Part shown: positions 1 through 11,701 of the stretch, one piece after another
Position numbering within the stretch: the stretch's first letter is position 1
Layout: the number at the start of each line of letters is the position of its first letter
Assembly: GCA_012845835.1 (NCBI GenBank)
Contig: JABAKD010000030.1
Coordinates: forward strand, 13,735,076-13,799,075
Reading direction: 5' to 3'
Origin: Undaria pinnatifida
Lineage: Eukaryota > Sar > Phaeophyceae > Laminariales > Alariaceae
Length of the DNA: 64,000 nt
The notes under the pieces: generated by a model
Told to the model about the DNA's origin: nothing
Seen by the model: the letters and a program-made list of their open reading frames with translations, nothing else
Databases searched by the model: none
Position numbers and translations under genes: made by a program

Positions 1-366
1 AGAAGGATATGCGTGGGGTGCGGAGACAGTTGTGCGTTTAACGTCGCGTGTGGATAGGACACTTTCTACTCGCCGCCAAGGTGGTCATTCTTCGTGGGCA
101 GGTGCTGACTGACACAGGACAGAAGAAGTATTTGGGTTCTTTGGCACATCAGGAACACATATGAACAGGACTGGGCCACCGAAACGGCCTCTCGACACGT
201 TTTCTTGATAGACGACCATCGGCTGCCGTTTTTTATCGTTGCAAAACGTAGACACGAAACTTGCACGCAACGCACCAAAACGATCCGTTTTCGGTCGGTT
301 CAACCGTTAGTCTTACTTCACGACTGCAGTGACGAAAAGAACAAACCCAACTCCTCTTTTTCATAC

Positions 367-3300
367 CTGCAAGCACTGTGTATTGTTCGCGTCGACGTCA
401 AGCACGCGCTTGAACGCATTGCGCGCCTCGTTCCAGTCTTCCACTGCCTCGCGCGCGCATGCCAAGCGGTAGGCAGCTTTGATTCCAGCAGGTGAATCGC
501 CAGGAGCTTTGAGCTTAGAGGCCCTCTCGGCTACTTCCACGGCGCAGGCCCCTTCTCCCATTTTAAGGTGGCACGCTGCTTGATTGCACAGGACGGCCAC
601 TTGCAGGTCGACGAGCATGCTCTCTTCCCGGCTACCGGTTGTCGCGTCTGCTGGGTTGGTTTCGGCTTCGCTGTTCGTGTCCAAGACGTCGTCCGGACGG
701 TCGGCGTGGGTCGCGTTGGGGTGGCAGTTCCTCTCTTCTTCGCCGTCCGAGGCTTTCCCTGGCGGGACACCGTCCGCGTAACGAATCGCTTTTTCGTATC
801 GGCGCAGCGCCCTGGCGAATGTGGTCCGATAAAAAACGTGAAGGTGAAGCGAAGCTATAGCGTTGGGGGACCGGAAAACATCAAGGTGCAGTATTGGGGC
901 TTCCTATAACCCTTTTGCCATTCCAAAACATATCCTACTTGAATGTGGTTTCCCCCACAATAAATGTGCTTGCAGTTCTGACGGAGACAAGTCTGAAGGG
1001 TATAGGAAGGTGCCCGTGAAACGCCAGCAGGCATCTCTGTTCAAACAATTTCAATGGTGTGCTTCGAATGTTGCCGATAAATTTCCACCAAAGATTGCTA
1101 GTTGCGATGTTAAGGGCCCTTTTTGTTGGTCTCTTAGAGAGTTCGTCTGGCGTTTATATTATGAGTAACCCGGTGACAGCGATCTCCTTAATTTATAACG
1201 ATATTCTCATCGGTTCGATGTGGACTGTGTTCAGATAACGTGCAAGCAACCAACGTGCGTAATCAGCCCTCGTTGCGTCAGTCAACCACATTTCGTGGTC
1301 TAACCCCCACCCGCCTTCCCGACCTGTTTTCTCCGACTGACCTGACGTAGTCACCAGCAACAAACTTATCGTTCCCCTCTAGCTTGAATCTGGTGGACAT
1401 TTTAACGCGAACGTCGGGCTTGCCCCACACCGGAGGCAGCTGTTCCACTTCCACCAGTTCGATGGTCACGTGGTGGCAAAAGTTCCCGTCATCCGAGCGG
1501 TCGACTGCAACAGTTTGTCGTACGAGATATAGGCAAAAAAACTTTGGGGCAAGTTTGGAAGGCGACATGAGTTCCTTGGCATAAATGAGATGCCGTTCGG
1601 GCGGTCATTGTGGGTGGGGTATGTTCTACTGCCATTTTACATCGATGGCATACCAATCACTGGAGAAACTCACGCTCTGGCTGAGATTTTCGTGGCATAG
1701 GGAATACTGTTATGGTATCCCCTCTCTGCCGGTGCGGCGTTAAGACTCAAAGCAGTTCTCCCCTTTGTAGCTGGCAGGCGTTACTGCCGGAACGAACGGT
1801 CCCGCCCCCACGTCTGTCGAAAGGCACCCGGCGGACAGCAAGCAACTAGTACCAGATATGTAACATCCAAGCAACCCTCTTGTGAGCGACCAGTACAGAA
1901 CCAGAAGTACCCCTGCATATCAATACTCGGTCCCTAGGCCCATACCGCCCAATACTACTGCACCGGCGTCGTTGGTCACCCAATACAACTACAATCCTCG
2001 GCAGATGGTCGACTTGGGACTGTTGTGAGTTGTCGAAATCGAAAACCGTTCGGGTTAGGGTTAGGGATAGACATTTTGTCGCGAGCTGCTGTTGGACGTG
2101 ATTCCCGTTTCTTCGGCGGTGCAGAATTTTCGAGGATATAAATGTGTACTTAAACGTATTTATACCCGTGTAAACCGCGGTGCACAACGTGATTCACAGG
2201 TCTTGGCACACAGTGATCGTCATCTCACCAGGGCCATGCACGGGACTCAGCCAAGCGTTGCACATCTCGCCCTCGGTCATGCTCTTCAAAACGGCTAGGA
2301 AGCCTGGTCCGAACGGACATTCGTCCAGCACAAAAGTTAGAGGTCTCTCGAGATCCTCGCTTTGGTCCACCGGGTCATCCTGACTCTGTAAATTGTCCAT
2401 CAAAACAATGTCGTCATCCTCAGGCTTCTCGTCGCCCTTCTGCGAGGAATCGTCTGTCGCACGCGTCCGTGTCACCCGGCACCTGATCAAGAATCGAAAC
2501 GACAGTCCTCACGATTATTAAAGCCCGACTCTCTTCCACAGTTTACTGCGGACTCTGTGGCGGAAATTCCTATCAATAAGGTGTCCGTCCAATAACATAG
2601 TGTTCGTCCGATTAAATACCGGGCTAATCACTGCCGATATTGCTATCAAGTGAATGTACATTGAGCAATTAACAGCAGAAGGTTGCCGCCCGATTCAGAG
2701 GCAAGATGCAGATCGGAACGCCTAGACGGACGGTGCCGAGCACCATCTCTCAAGGATCGCGCGGGCGTTTATATGCCGAATGATTAGACTTGGGTTGAGG
2801 ATTATCTTGGTACGCATTGATAGGTGGGCAGTTTCGATCCGAGCGTATAACCTTCGAACGCTGGGAGGGGTGCGTTGAGTAGCTGCATCGAACCGGTGCC
2901 TCACGACAGACTTAGGACTACTATATGGAGGTGTTCGGCTCAACCAGACAGACTTTTTTTGTGTGTTACGCCCTCCCTGTCAACTAGCGTACGAAAACCC
3001 TTTGGAGACGCCTCTTCCGTCCGCGAGCCCTCGTGGCCCCGACTGCTCGCACCCTTCGCTCGCAAACCGCTACAGTACGCGACAGCACTCAAGCAAGCAA
3101 ACGAGGAGCAAATATTACTTGCTTTGCGCGAAACAAAACAATGATATTTTTTTTTCTACGCTGAAGTCAATTTAGGGCATACCTTGCACCAAAATGTCAA
3201 TATGGACCTGGTCCAAAATAAAGTTTCCCTGCTAAAATATCAATTTGAACCCGGCCCAAAATAATGTTTCCTTAGCCCGTTCAGAACTTGACCCACGTTG

Positions 3301-4598
3301 GGAAACACTACATGGAATTAGTGTGGGATTATTTTGCAAGTTGTAAAAGTCAGGTATGCATAGTGTCGCGAACTGAAGGGGGGCGACGGAAAACCCACAT
3401 ACACCACGCTCGGTAGCACCACTCACCGCACAGTCACGACGCCGATGTCAACGGGGGCCGTCGAACCATCGCCGTCCCGCACAACACGCTTCACCAGAGA
3501 ACGATCCTTTCGCTCGCTGAGGTCAATCTCCTCCGCCCAATCGTCCAGAGAAATGTCGTACTCGAAACGGCGGGGTGGCGTGGTTTTGCCGTTTTCTCCT
3601 GTCTTGGGGTCGTCAGCTGTCACGATGAAAGTAGCTCGTTCGTTTCTGCCCATGGTTTCGATTCCGTCGTGCAGCAAGGGGTGAAGTTCTACCTCGGCAG
3701 ACGCTGCTTTCCTGATTGTGTCCTGCCAGCGCGGGTGTTGGGTCGAACGGAGAAAAGTCCTTGGTGCACTGAAATGTTAAGTGTCTTCGTGAGGTAGAGC
3801 GCAGTTGTTGTTTTTCTCACACGTCAATAGACACGGTTGAGTATTAACTATCGTGTGCATTACATAGATTTGAGAATATCGAACTACCGCGCTGTACATG
3901 CACTGAATATATTTATTCGACGACAAGAACGAGGTTTTGAATGAGGCAGTTACATCGTGTAAAATTGTAAGTACATCTACGACATGCACGCACGTGCTAC
4001 GAACGCCATCATCGGCAGCATACGCCGAAGAAACCAACTGTGGAAATATAGTTTTGATAATTGGCCATGAAATACGAAAACGCCCTCTGGTGGCACCTAT
4101 CAATAGTGTGTCTGATATACCCTGAAGTATCAATTTTGGGATCCTCTCCAAGACAACGGTACATGTTGCATATCCCCTTTTCAACACACACATCCAAGTA
4201 CAGCACGAGTATACACCACAGTACAACAACAAACAACAATGGTGGTATTTCAGCAGATAGAAGTGTGTACCGCCACCTACCAGAGGAAATTGTTCGCTAT
4301 CGTCTTGTCCCAGCGTGAGCCATATCGCCAAGTCTGGCTCAATCTGGGTCTTGTACGGTGTAGAAGGCGACTCTGGCTCGTTCTCGTCGTCCTGGGTGCC
4401 ACCCTTTGCCGGCTGCAGTGGGTTCAGCTCGCAAAAGCGGTGAATGGTGACAGCTACCTCCCAACCAACCTCAGGGCGTTTCCACGAGTCTCTTGAGCAA
4501 CGGCTGCCGGTCTTGATAATCAGGCCGTCATTGTTGATGTCGAAAGGTTCGAACGGGAGGTCCTCGTCCGAGGCAGAATAGTCTTCCTCGCTTATCAT
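367..4598 (-). CDS. FKBP-like / TPR multidomain co-chaperone (PASTICCINO1/FKBP52-like), 3' end off window
   Basis: Five exons fit in phase: 4598-4281, 3722-3427, 2482-2229, 1504-1342 and 811-367, giving 492 codons. The last donor (CAG then GTATGA) shows that the gene continues past the left edge. Exons 1-2 encode a first FKBP-like fold (PFEPFDINNDGLIIKTG, then LHDGIETMGRNERATFIV). The end of exon 2 with exons 3-4 encodes a second (DDWAEEIDLSERKDRSLVKR, PLTFVLDE, HHVTIELVEVE). Exon 4 ends in the usual pre-TPR segment and splices into a TPR helix (GDYVRALRRYEKAIRYADG). Exon 5 carries further TPR helices (LCNQAACHLKMGE, AAYRLACAREAVEDW). Family knowledge: such proteins bind Hsp90 through the TPR, and their later FKBP folds often lack isomerase activity. 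The start ATG at 4598 was chosen because it opens the first exon; a possible 3' splice site lies just upstream. The family call is firm; the exact orthologue is not. Confidence 0.82.
2051..2069 (+). repeat. Short TTAGGG telomere-like tract
   Basis: Two TTAGGG units sit inside the third intron of the FKBP-like gene. Similar short tracts occur at 4641-4675, 4711-4740, 5894-5918 and, inverted, at 12051-12068. Confidence 0.6.
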
Positions 4599-4640
4599 GG
4601 AGTAGTTTTCCTGCAGAACCACCAGTGAAGTCGGGAGGGT

Positions 4641-4740
4641 GCTAGGGTTAGGGTGGATGGGCGATAGGGTTAGTGTTACGTATGGAGCCCCACCCACCTC
4701 TTCACGGTATGGATTAGGATTAGGTTTAGGGCTAGGGTCA
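4641..4740 (+). repeat. Interstitial telomere-like repeats just upstream of the FKBP-like start codon
   Basis: Degenerate TTAGGG units (GGGTTAGGG, GGATTAGGATTAGG, TTTAGGGCTAGGG) begin about 43 bases upstream of the ATG at 4598. On the coding strand they read as CCCTAA/CCTAAACC boxes, resembling plant telo-box promoter elements. A promoter role is inference; they may equally be repair scars. Confidence 0.55.
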
Positions 4741-4759
4741 CGGATGCACATTATTTTAC

Positions 4760-6520
4760 GTTTTGGTGGAGGTCCGCGGCAATGACCGCGGAACTTCCGT
4801 GGACTTCCGTGGGTATCCTACCGTCGACGCCATATTGTGATTGGTACTCCTAGTGGGGGATGCGTGTTTGGTCGGTGTTGGGAAGCGTGCCCCTCATGGG
4901 TTCCGGTGTCTTTATTAGTTCTCCGTAGGCTCGCTGGGTAGGCTCAAAGCTTATACACTAGTTCTCTAAATAGAACGCTAAAAGACAGACAGAACAAGAC
5001 AAGGCAGGGTAAGGCAGGGTAGTGAGACGGGGGGCTTCCTGCTTGTCCCATCATCGTCACTTACATTCTTGCCCATCTATGATGGTTTTGATGTGACCGT
5101 GACATGTAATATCACCTGGTTTCAACAATGATATGGTTTCACATCGAATCTATAAACTATCCTTCTGCGGAGAGCACTCCATTACAACGGGCTACCGTGG
5201 AAATTCGCGGGTTTCCACGGCATGTGCCATGGCCCATGGCACTTCCACGGCAACTGCCACGGTTGTGGCCACGGCACGTGCCGCGGTTCTGTCCGTGGCA
5301 AACTCCATCGTATCAACCATGGCAACCGACGGAAGTCCGCGGAAATTTTGCGCGGAAACTGCCGTGACAATTTCCACGGCTATCCGCGGTTATTGCCACG
5401 GCAACGCGGCAATCACCACAAAATCCCGCGTAATTCTGCGGCAATTGCCACGGCAGTTTCCGCGGACGTCCCACCGAAGAAATTTCCACGGCCATCCGTG
5501 GCCGTCCGCGGCCATTGACGCGGCAATCCTCCGATGCGCGACGATTACCACCAAAGTCCGCGGCTATTGCCAAAGCACGTACCGCGGTTCTGTCCGTGGC
5601 AAACTCCGTCATACCAACCATGCCCACGGAAGTCCACGGCAATTTCCACGGCAGTTTGCGACGATTACCACGAAAGTCCGCGGCTATTGCCACAGCACGT
5701 ACCGCAGTTCTGTCTGTGGCAAACTCCGTCATACCAACCATGCCCACGGAAGTCCACGGCAATTTCCACGACAGTTTCCGCGGAAACTGCGTACGGAAGT
5801 CCGGTAAGACACCCCAGTGATACATATTATTTGATTTCCAACCGTTTTACCTCGGTGATGTCATTAGGGGGCACTTCGGCCGGTATTCCGTATGGGTTAG
5901 GGTTAGGATTAGGGTTAGTTTAATGGTTTTGCAAAAAACAATAATAATGGAAGACACCCGAAGTCCGCGGAAATCCGCGGCTATTGCTACAGCAGTCTTC
6001 GCGGACGTCCAACCGCAGCAATTTCCACGGCCATCCGCGGCCGTGGCCATGAGTCTTGCCGTGGGTGTCCTCGGGCGTGGCCGTGGATCTTGCCGCGGGT
6101 GTTTCCGTGGACCTATCCATGGATGTCCGCGAACGTTTCCGTGGAGAAGTCCGTGGGGGTTTCCGTGGGCGTGTCCGTGGGTGTGTTCGTGGGCGTTGCC
6201 GTAGGTGCTTTCGTGAACGTTTCCGTGGTTCACCGCGGCTTGCCGTGGTATGCCGCGGGTACTGCCGTGGAGATTGCCGTGGAGATTGCCGTGGACTCAG
6301 CCGTGGGGATTTCCGTGGAAATTGCCATGGCTAGTGCCATGGCCCTCCACGGTGTTCCGCTGCTTGCTGCGGCATTCCGTGGAAGCCCGTAGAATTTCCG
6401 TGGAAGCCCGTGGAAGGTCCGGGGTAGCCCGTGGAGTGCCCGCGGTTGTCCGTGGAACGCTGTGGACATGGCCGTGGAATGCCGTGGAGGTCCGTGGACA
6501 CTGCTGCGGTGCTCCGCCAA
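4760..6520. repeat. CCRYGG-rich degenerate satellite
   Basis: Palindromic hexamers CCGCGG, CCACGG/CCGTGG and CCATGG recur roughly every 9-15 bases. From about 5180 to 5800 the plus strand mainly carries CCACGGCAA and CCGCGGAAA; after about 6040 it mainly carries TCCGTGG, so the strand bias flips. The block is interrupted at 5820-5940 by AT-richer sequence with TTAGGG units. Because the motif lacks stop triplets, overlapping open frames appear on both strands; none resembles a protein family. Confidence 0.8.
5538..5777 (+). repeat. 120-base tandem duplication inside the CCRYGG satellite
   Basis: Two adjacent copies of a 120-base unit, each beginning GCGACGATTACCAC and containing CATACCAACCATGCCCACGG, differ at only a few bases. 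A more diverged third copy of part of the unit starts near 5272. Confidence 0.85.
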
Positions 6521-7161
6521 AAAGACAAACAAAATGTGCTTCGAAGTACATGGGTTAGAGGTAGCCAAGGGGCCAGTCTGACAGAACGCCAGGGCATCTA
6601 GTCGCAGACGGCACGAAGCACTGTGTTTTTTCGGTCGTGTTGCCAGGTAGTGGCTTCCTTTTTGCTGTTGGCCACGACGTTCCGACATTGCATACAAGTA
6701 TTGCTGTTTCCTATCCGCTACGTGGGCTCGTCGACACAGGCACGTATAGGTGGCACATCGTGCATGGCAGCAATTAATCTCGCTCGATTGTTCTTTTGGC
6801 TCTGTATCTCTGCACTGCTGTCCGTGCGTGCTCGCAGGCTACCGACTTGTGAGTCCCGTCGGTCAAAAACATCATGACAGCGTTACCTACGAGCGAGTAT
6901 CCAAATCCGGGTATCCAAAACCGAGCCGTTTTTTAGATGTCCGTCGACCCAAGCAAGGGACGAAGGATACAGCAACGCAGTCATCAAGCGAACTTGCGCA
7001 ATAGTCTACACTGTCCGGACACGAAACAAATGGGCTTTATTGACTCCTGCACGCTGGGGGCTCTGCGATTGCTACACCAGCAAGGTTCTGTAAGGCCTGA
7101 GTTGGATGCGAGTACCATAGGAAGCGCCGAGGATACCCGTCGAAAGGGAAGCAAAACTCAC
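6521..7161. other. No gene seen
   Basis: Unremarkable unique-looking sequence between the satellite and a possible exon. No family motif or convincing splice-flanked frame was found on either strand. Confidence 0.5.
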
Positions 7162-7319
7162 TGAAGCCCCAGAAGTCGCCATGTTCTCCTCGCCCGTCGC
7201 GATGTTCTCATCCTCGCCTCGGGCGTCGGGAGTACTTTTCGTATTGACAATCTCCTGCATCGCCCTTGCATCGTCTCGAAGGAATTCCATGACAGCAACA
7301 ACAAGCAGTAGGATACGCT
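7162..7319 (-). CDS. Possible internal exon of an unrecognised gene
   Basis: A 158-base open segment on the minus strand is bounded by a good acceptor (pyrimidine-rich stretch ending CCAG) and a consensus donor (TCA then GTGAGT). It encodes about 52 residues: a hydrophobic start (RILLLVVAVMEFLRDDARAM), then an acidic, polar stretch. The amino-acid composition is protein-like, but I recognise no family and found no partner exon. It could be the 3' part of a gene divergent from the 2H phosphoesterase, or chance. Confidence 0.25.
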
Positions 7320-8274
7320 CTGGTAGAAGTAGGATGCGCTTGTCTTCCGTTGTGGCTTGTTCGCGTGTTGGCGGATCGCGAATCCCGTAACGTGCGGTTT
7401 GCATTACTTCGGAGGCATGTCTGGACAGGGGCTAAGCGAGGCAATACGACCGTCCAGCTAGCTACCTCCAGCCACGCTTGTACACTGGACGCTGGATGTA
7501 CGAGTGCTACCAACCTGCTGAACTTTCTGCTTCCTAACCAGAAAGCTATTGGTGGTGAGTAGCGTTAGCCACACCGAGACTGATCTAATCAAGAGCGAGA
7601 GCCGCGTATATAGCTACAGCAATAGGCTGAAATGCGGAAATGTTTAATGTTTGGCTTTCGGACTGACTCTTCATGCTGTTATTTTTTAAATCTGTTATAA
7701 AATACATCATTTTTTATAAAATACAAGGTAATTAGTTCAGTATCTGTGAGCAAAGTGCAACATCAGCAGCAGCAAGGCAACAGCAGCAGCAAAGTACGAG
7801 TACGTCAAGGTTTCAGAATGCAAACAACAGCTTCTTCAGTTACCTTTCAAGTGACCCCCACGACAGGAGAAACAAACCATGGGCCACCTCCATCATCAGC
7901 AGTCAGTTTTGCATGGATTGGATTGTAATCGTAGACGAACTACTAGGTACGTCTTACAAGGGCTCCGCCACGCGGCTAGCTGACGCTGCCCACTGACTAC
8001 TGTGCGCCAGGAAGAATATATTAATAGCAACACATGAAAAGGGTGCAGAAACAAGAGGCCCATGACTTGGTGCAAGTATCGATTTGATAATGTCAAGAGC
8101 CATCTGTGCAGAGCTGATTGCCCTATTGCCCTGTGCTGTGCCGTATCCTTGCTGGCGATGCCACGTTCTGATCGGCGGTACGGGTGTAATTTGCGGGCGG
8201 GGGGGAAAAACACAACGAGGACTGAGAGGGGACAATCCATGAAGAAAGCAAAGAGATGAGTAGACTGCACATAC
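7320..8274. other. No gene seen
   Basis: Noncoding-looking sequence with an AT-rich patch near 7680-7730 and a short CAGCAG run near 7765. No supported gene. Confidence 0.5.
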
Positions 8275-8720
8275 ATGCACACACCGGTACCTGGTACCTG
8301 GACTTCTTATGATACCTGGTACTCTATGTACGAAAGAAAGCACAGCACGGCGCAGCACGGCACGGCACCGCACCGCACCGCAGGGCACGGCACGGCACAG
8401 CACCGAAACGGCAGGGCACGGCACCACACGGCACCGCACGGCGCTGCGCTGCTGAGCTCGTAGCTGAGCTGAGCTGGGAATGCATTTTTTGTGATTCAAC
8501 AATGCAGTATCATACGTACAAACCTGGTTTACGGCTACCTGGTATGCTACTTCGAATGATACCTTGCATGTACGAAAGAGCAAGTGCACAGCACAGCACG
8601 CAGCACGGCACCGCACAGTACCGCTCCGCACGGCAGGGCACGGCACCGCACGTTTCAGCACGGCGCTGCGCTGCTGAGCTCAGCTGATGAGCCAAGCTGA
8701 GCTCAGCTGGGACCTGGTAT
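8275..8720 (+). repeat. Tandem pair of about 240-base units containing GGCAC pentamer arrays
   Basis: Each unit runs from a TACCTGGTA-bearing segment and a GTACGAAAG box into a run of GGCAC/CGGCAC pentamers. It ends in CGGCGCTGCGCTGCTGAGCT and AGCTGAGCT runs. The first unit is about 8275-8480 and the second about 8515-8715, with imperfect identity. Confidence 0.8.
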
Positions 8721-9613
8721 GACGATAAATCGTATTCAACGTCTACAAACGCAAAAAACTAGAAGATAAAGAGTAAAGAAGACAACAAAAAACGTTCACA
8801 ATCGAGTTGACAGAAAGAAAACAGGAAGGACACAGTTGAAAAATCAACAAACAACGGGAAAATAGAAGAACGAAAACACAAGAAAGGTGAACGAAGAAAT
8901 CCAAGAAAAGCTGGAGCGTTCCGCACGTACTGAAGGGAGGTGGTGTTGAAGTGGGAGGTCTTGAGAGACCAGGGATGTACCAACCGAGCCGGCTCAGGAA
9001 AAAGACAGCGATTGTAAGTTTATTACTTCGTATATCATGTACAAAGAACCTCTGGGTATTGTTGTTTCGAGGATTTTTTCCACTCGTCATGTTATCATAC
9101 AGTAGTTAGTACGACTCGTGGGGGTCCCCCGATAAGGCTATCTTAGTACGGCGATATCCTGATGCTCTGTATACGGCGGTCAAAATCGCTTTGCGCGACT
9201 GAGAAATTGCATTCATAACCTGGACTTAATAAGACGGCTTGCCCCAATGGAAGAAAGGACTGAAGTATTCTTGCGACAAAAACGAAGGCACGCACCGTAG
9301 AGGGGAGGGGGGAGAAGAGCCTGCTTATACTGTAGTGACCCTGGATCTGAGTTACGTCTAGGGAGCGAGAAAGACAAAGAACAAGTTCGAAAGATACTAA
9401 ACAGTATGAGAAATAAATATTTATAAATGAGGCGGTCGTACTGCTGTGGCACAACACCGTGTTTCTGGGGAATCTCTACTGTATGTACACTTGTTTCATG
9501 AGCTTTTTCGCGCATCTGCTCCGCTGCTTGCACTCCACGGTCCTAACTATATAACTGCAGAACTGCAGGAGGAGGCATCTGGGTGCTCGATGCTTGCATT
9601 TGCTATCGTCACC
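8721..9613. other. Upstream region of the 2H phosphoesterase; no gene
   Basis: A-rich noncoding sequence followed by the likely promoter/5' UTR of the plus-strand gene. An in-frame ATG also occurs at 9446, so the protein could start earlier than annotated. No clear TATA box was identified. Confidence 0.45.
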
Positions 9614-11701
9614 ATGGCAGCAGCAAGAAACCCGAACAACGAAGGGTACATCTCTGACAGTACAGGACGTGGGTCACTGTCACCAGGAGGAGGAGGGGGA
9701 GGAGGAGGTAGTGCAAACAATAAATCATGGAGGGCGCATGGTGTTCCGGGAAGAGGAGGACGACGCAAAAGACCACCCCCTCGACCTAACCACTTCCTCT
9801 CCGTGCGGATTGACAACGCCAGCATTTGGGAAAATGTGAGTCCGATTCTTGTACGCCTTGAATGTGAAGCCTTTCCGCGCCTATGGGAGGGGTTACAGTC
9901 CATGTACTGAACGCAAATGCGTCTGTCTGTTGCAGCGCGGAGTATTGATCGGTCGATCGCCTGGCGGACGGTTGCATATCGTCTCGTAAGTACCCTTGTC
10001 ATGAATGTGGAGCATCGTATGAAGTACGAGAACGCGACTGCCGTATATACGTCCTGTTGATCCTGAGGGTGTCAGCTAGACAGAGTACTTGCTGGCCTAT
10101 GCATCTGGATCTAAGTCTACATCCTAGTCTAGGAACTTACAGCAAACGCGACCGCCGTGATAAATCGACGACCTTTTTTGGCAGACCACATGATGACCGC
10201 GTCGCACTTACACTCCTCCGTTATTGCGTAATCTTAATGAAGGTGTTGGCGGTCCAAGAAGACATCGTGGATAGCCAGCCCCATCTGAAAGAAGCGGCGA
10301 TACCCGTGCAAGACTTGCACCTGACACTGTTTGTGGCCACCTTGCACGAACAAGACGGTAGCCTGCAGGTGGATACCTAACGAAAACAGTGTAGCTAAAC
10401 TCGCACCGTGTGTCCTTGGTATACAACACTGTTGAGGTAAAAGCCGGGGGTACAGCATGCCGACTTTAGCGGCGCAGGACTCATGAAAAGCCGCAGATCA
10501 CCGAACAGGCTCTTCTGCCCAAACCTAGTACCTGGTACCGCGAAGCTGAGAGCGTGCAAACCTCTTTTCTCGAAGAAGCCGCACTTGTATGGGCCCTTTT
10601 CGATATACATACATGCAAGCCTTGCAAGTAATATTCAAACGCCACCCCTTTCTCATGTCCTAAATCCTAAGTCCTGGGCCTTTAGTGGTTTTCCAAGGCA
10701 ATGCCATAACAGACTCTAGGCTGCCGCCAGCTAGTCCGGCACTTTTTGAATATTTTCTTCGTCGACAACTGACACAGCAACCCCCGATACCGCTCCCCGC
10801 ACAGCGCGCAAAGGAGGCCCTTCAAAGCGCTGGAGACATCCTGCTAGGGCACGGCCTTTCCTCGGAGAGTTCTGGCGCCACCTGGAACTCAGCCAAGACC
10901 AATGCGCAGGGAGAGCAGCTCAGACTCAGACCAACAAGGCCGAGCTTAGCCTGTGGCGACGAGCTACCTGCGACTCTCGAGGACGCTGTTGGCGCGACCA
11001 GTCTCTCCGACCCGCACGGCGTACGGTTTACAGGGGTCGGCGTCGATGGTGGAGGCGACGGTGGTGACGGCGACGGTGGTGGTGGTAGAGGTGGCGATGG
11101 TGGTGGCGGCAACGGGCTCGTGGCACCGACAATCGGCGACGTGGTATCTCCAAGCGATCCCAAGGAGACTAAGCTACTCGGTGGCGTGGATGGCGACGCC
11201 CCACGCGGTGCTCTGGAGGGTCAGACCTCACCGCCACCTGCACCATCGTCAGCAGCATCAGGAGCAGAGTCGACGATGTCGCTGTCATTTCGAGGCCTTG
11301 GCACCTTCAACGACAAGGTGCTGTATGCGCATCTGGTGGAGGACGGGCAAGCCGCGAGGCTTCGAAGCCTCGCCTCGGCGCTACACGCTCGGTTTTCAGA
11401 GGCGCGTCTTGTAGACGCGGCGCCGTCTAGAAGCGGACACGCGGAGAAAGAAGATCGGCCGTTTGACTTCCAGCCTCACCTAACGATAATGAAGACCTCC
11501 AAGCTCAGAGACAGGCGTACGTTGATCCCGCCTAGCTCGCACAGCCGTCACCGAGAATTAGTGTTCGGCAGCCACAGCCCGGTAGCCGTCGAGTTGTCGA
11601 GCATGCTAGAACGAGAAGAGGCGGTGGCAGACGGGGACGGAGAATCGCGACCGTACTACAAATGTATGCAGAAGCTTGATTTGCGCAATCCCGCTAGCTA
11701 G
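9614..11701 (+). CDS. AKAP7/LigT-like 2H phosphoesterase
   Basis: Three exons in phase 0: 9614-9835, 10243-10368 and 10805-11701, 414 residues. The ATG at 9614 was chosen for its ACCATGG context; ATG at 9446 is an alternative. Exon 1 ends with the family's opening strand (RPNHFLSVRIDNASIWEN). Exon 2 holds the first catalytic HxT (DLHLTLFVATLHE; His100, Thr102). Exon 3 holds SFRGLGTFNDKVLYAHL and the second HxT (FQPHLTIMKTSKLR; His341, Thr343), matching AKAP7 order. Family knowledge: 2H enzymes hydrolyse cyclic nucleotide phosphates, and vertebrate AKAP7 relatives cleave 2-5A or bind AMP. About 150 residues are inserted between the motifs, including a Gly/Asp-rich run near 11047-11110, so this protein is longer than usual. 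Its substrate in algae is unknown. Confidence 0.85.

Noticed and set aside
1..366. Next exon of the FKBP/TPR gene at the left edge
   Set aside because: No frame continues the TPR after the donor at 366; the small frames at 66-303 lack family features. The exon is presumably outside the window.
5133..6558. A dozen overlapping open frames of 60-170 codons on both strands
   Set aside because: All come from the CCRYGG satellite, whose motif contains no stop triplets. The translations are repetitive (HGHAHGNPHG-type, VSVGVSVGV-type) and match no family.
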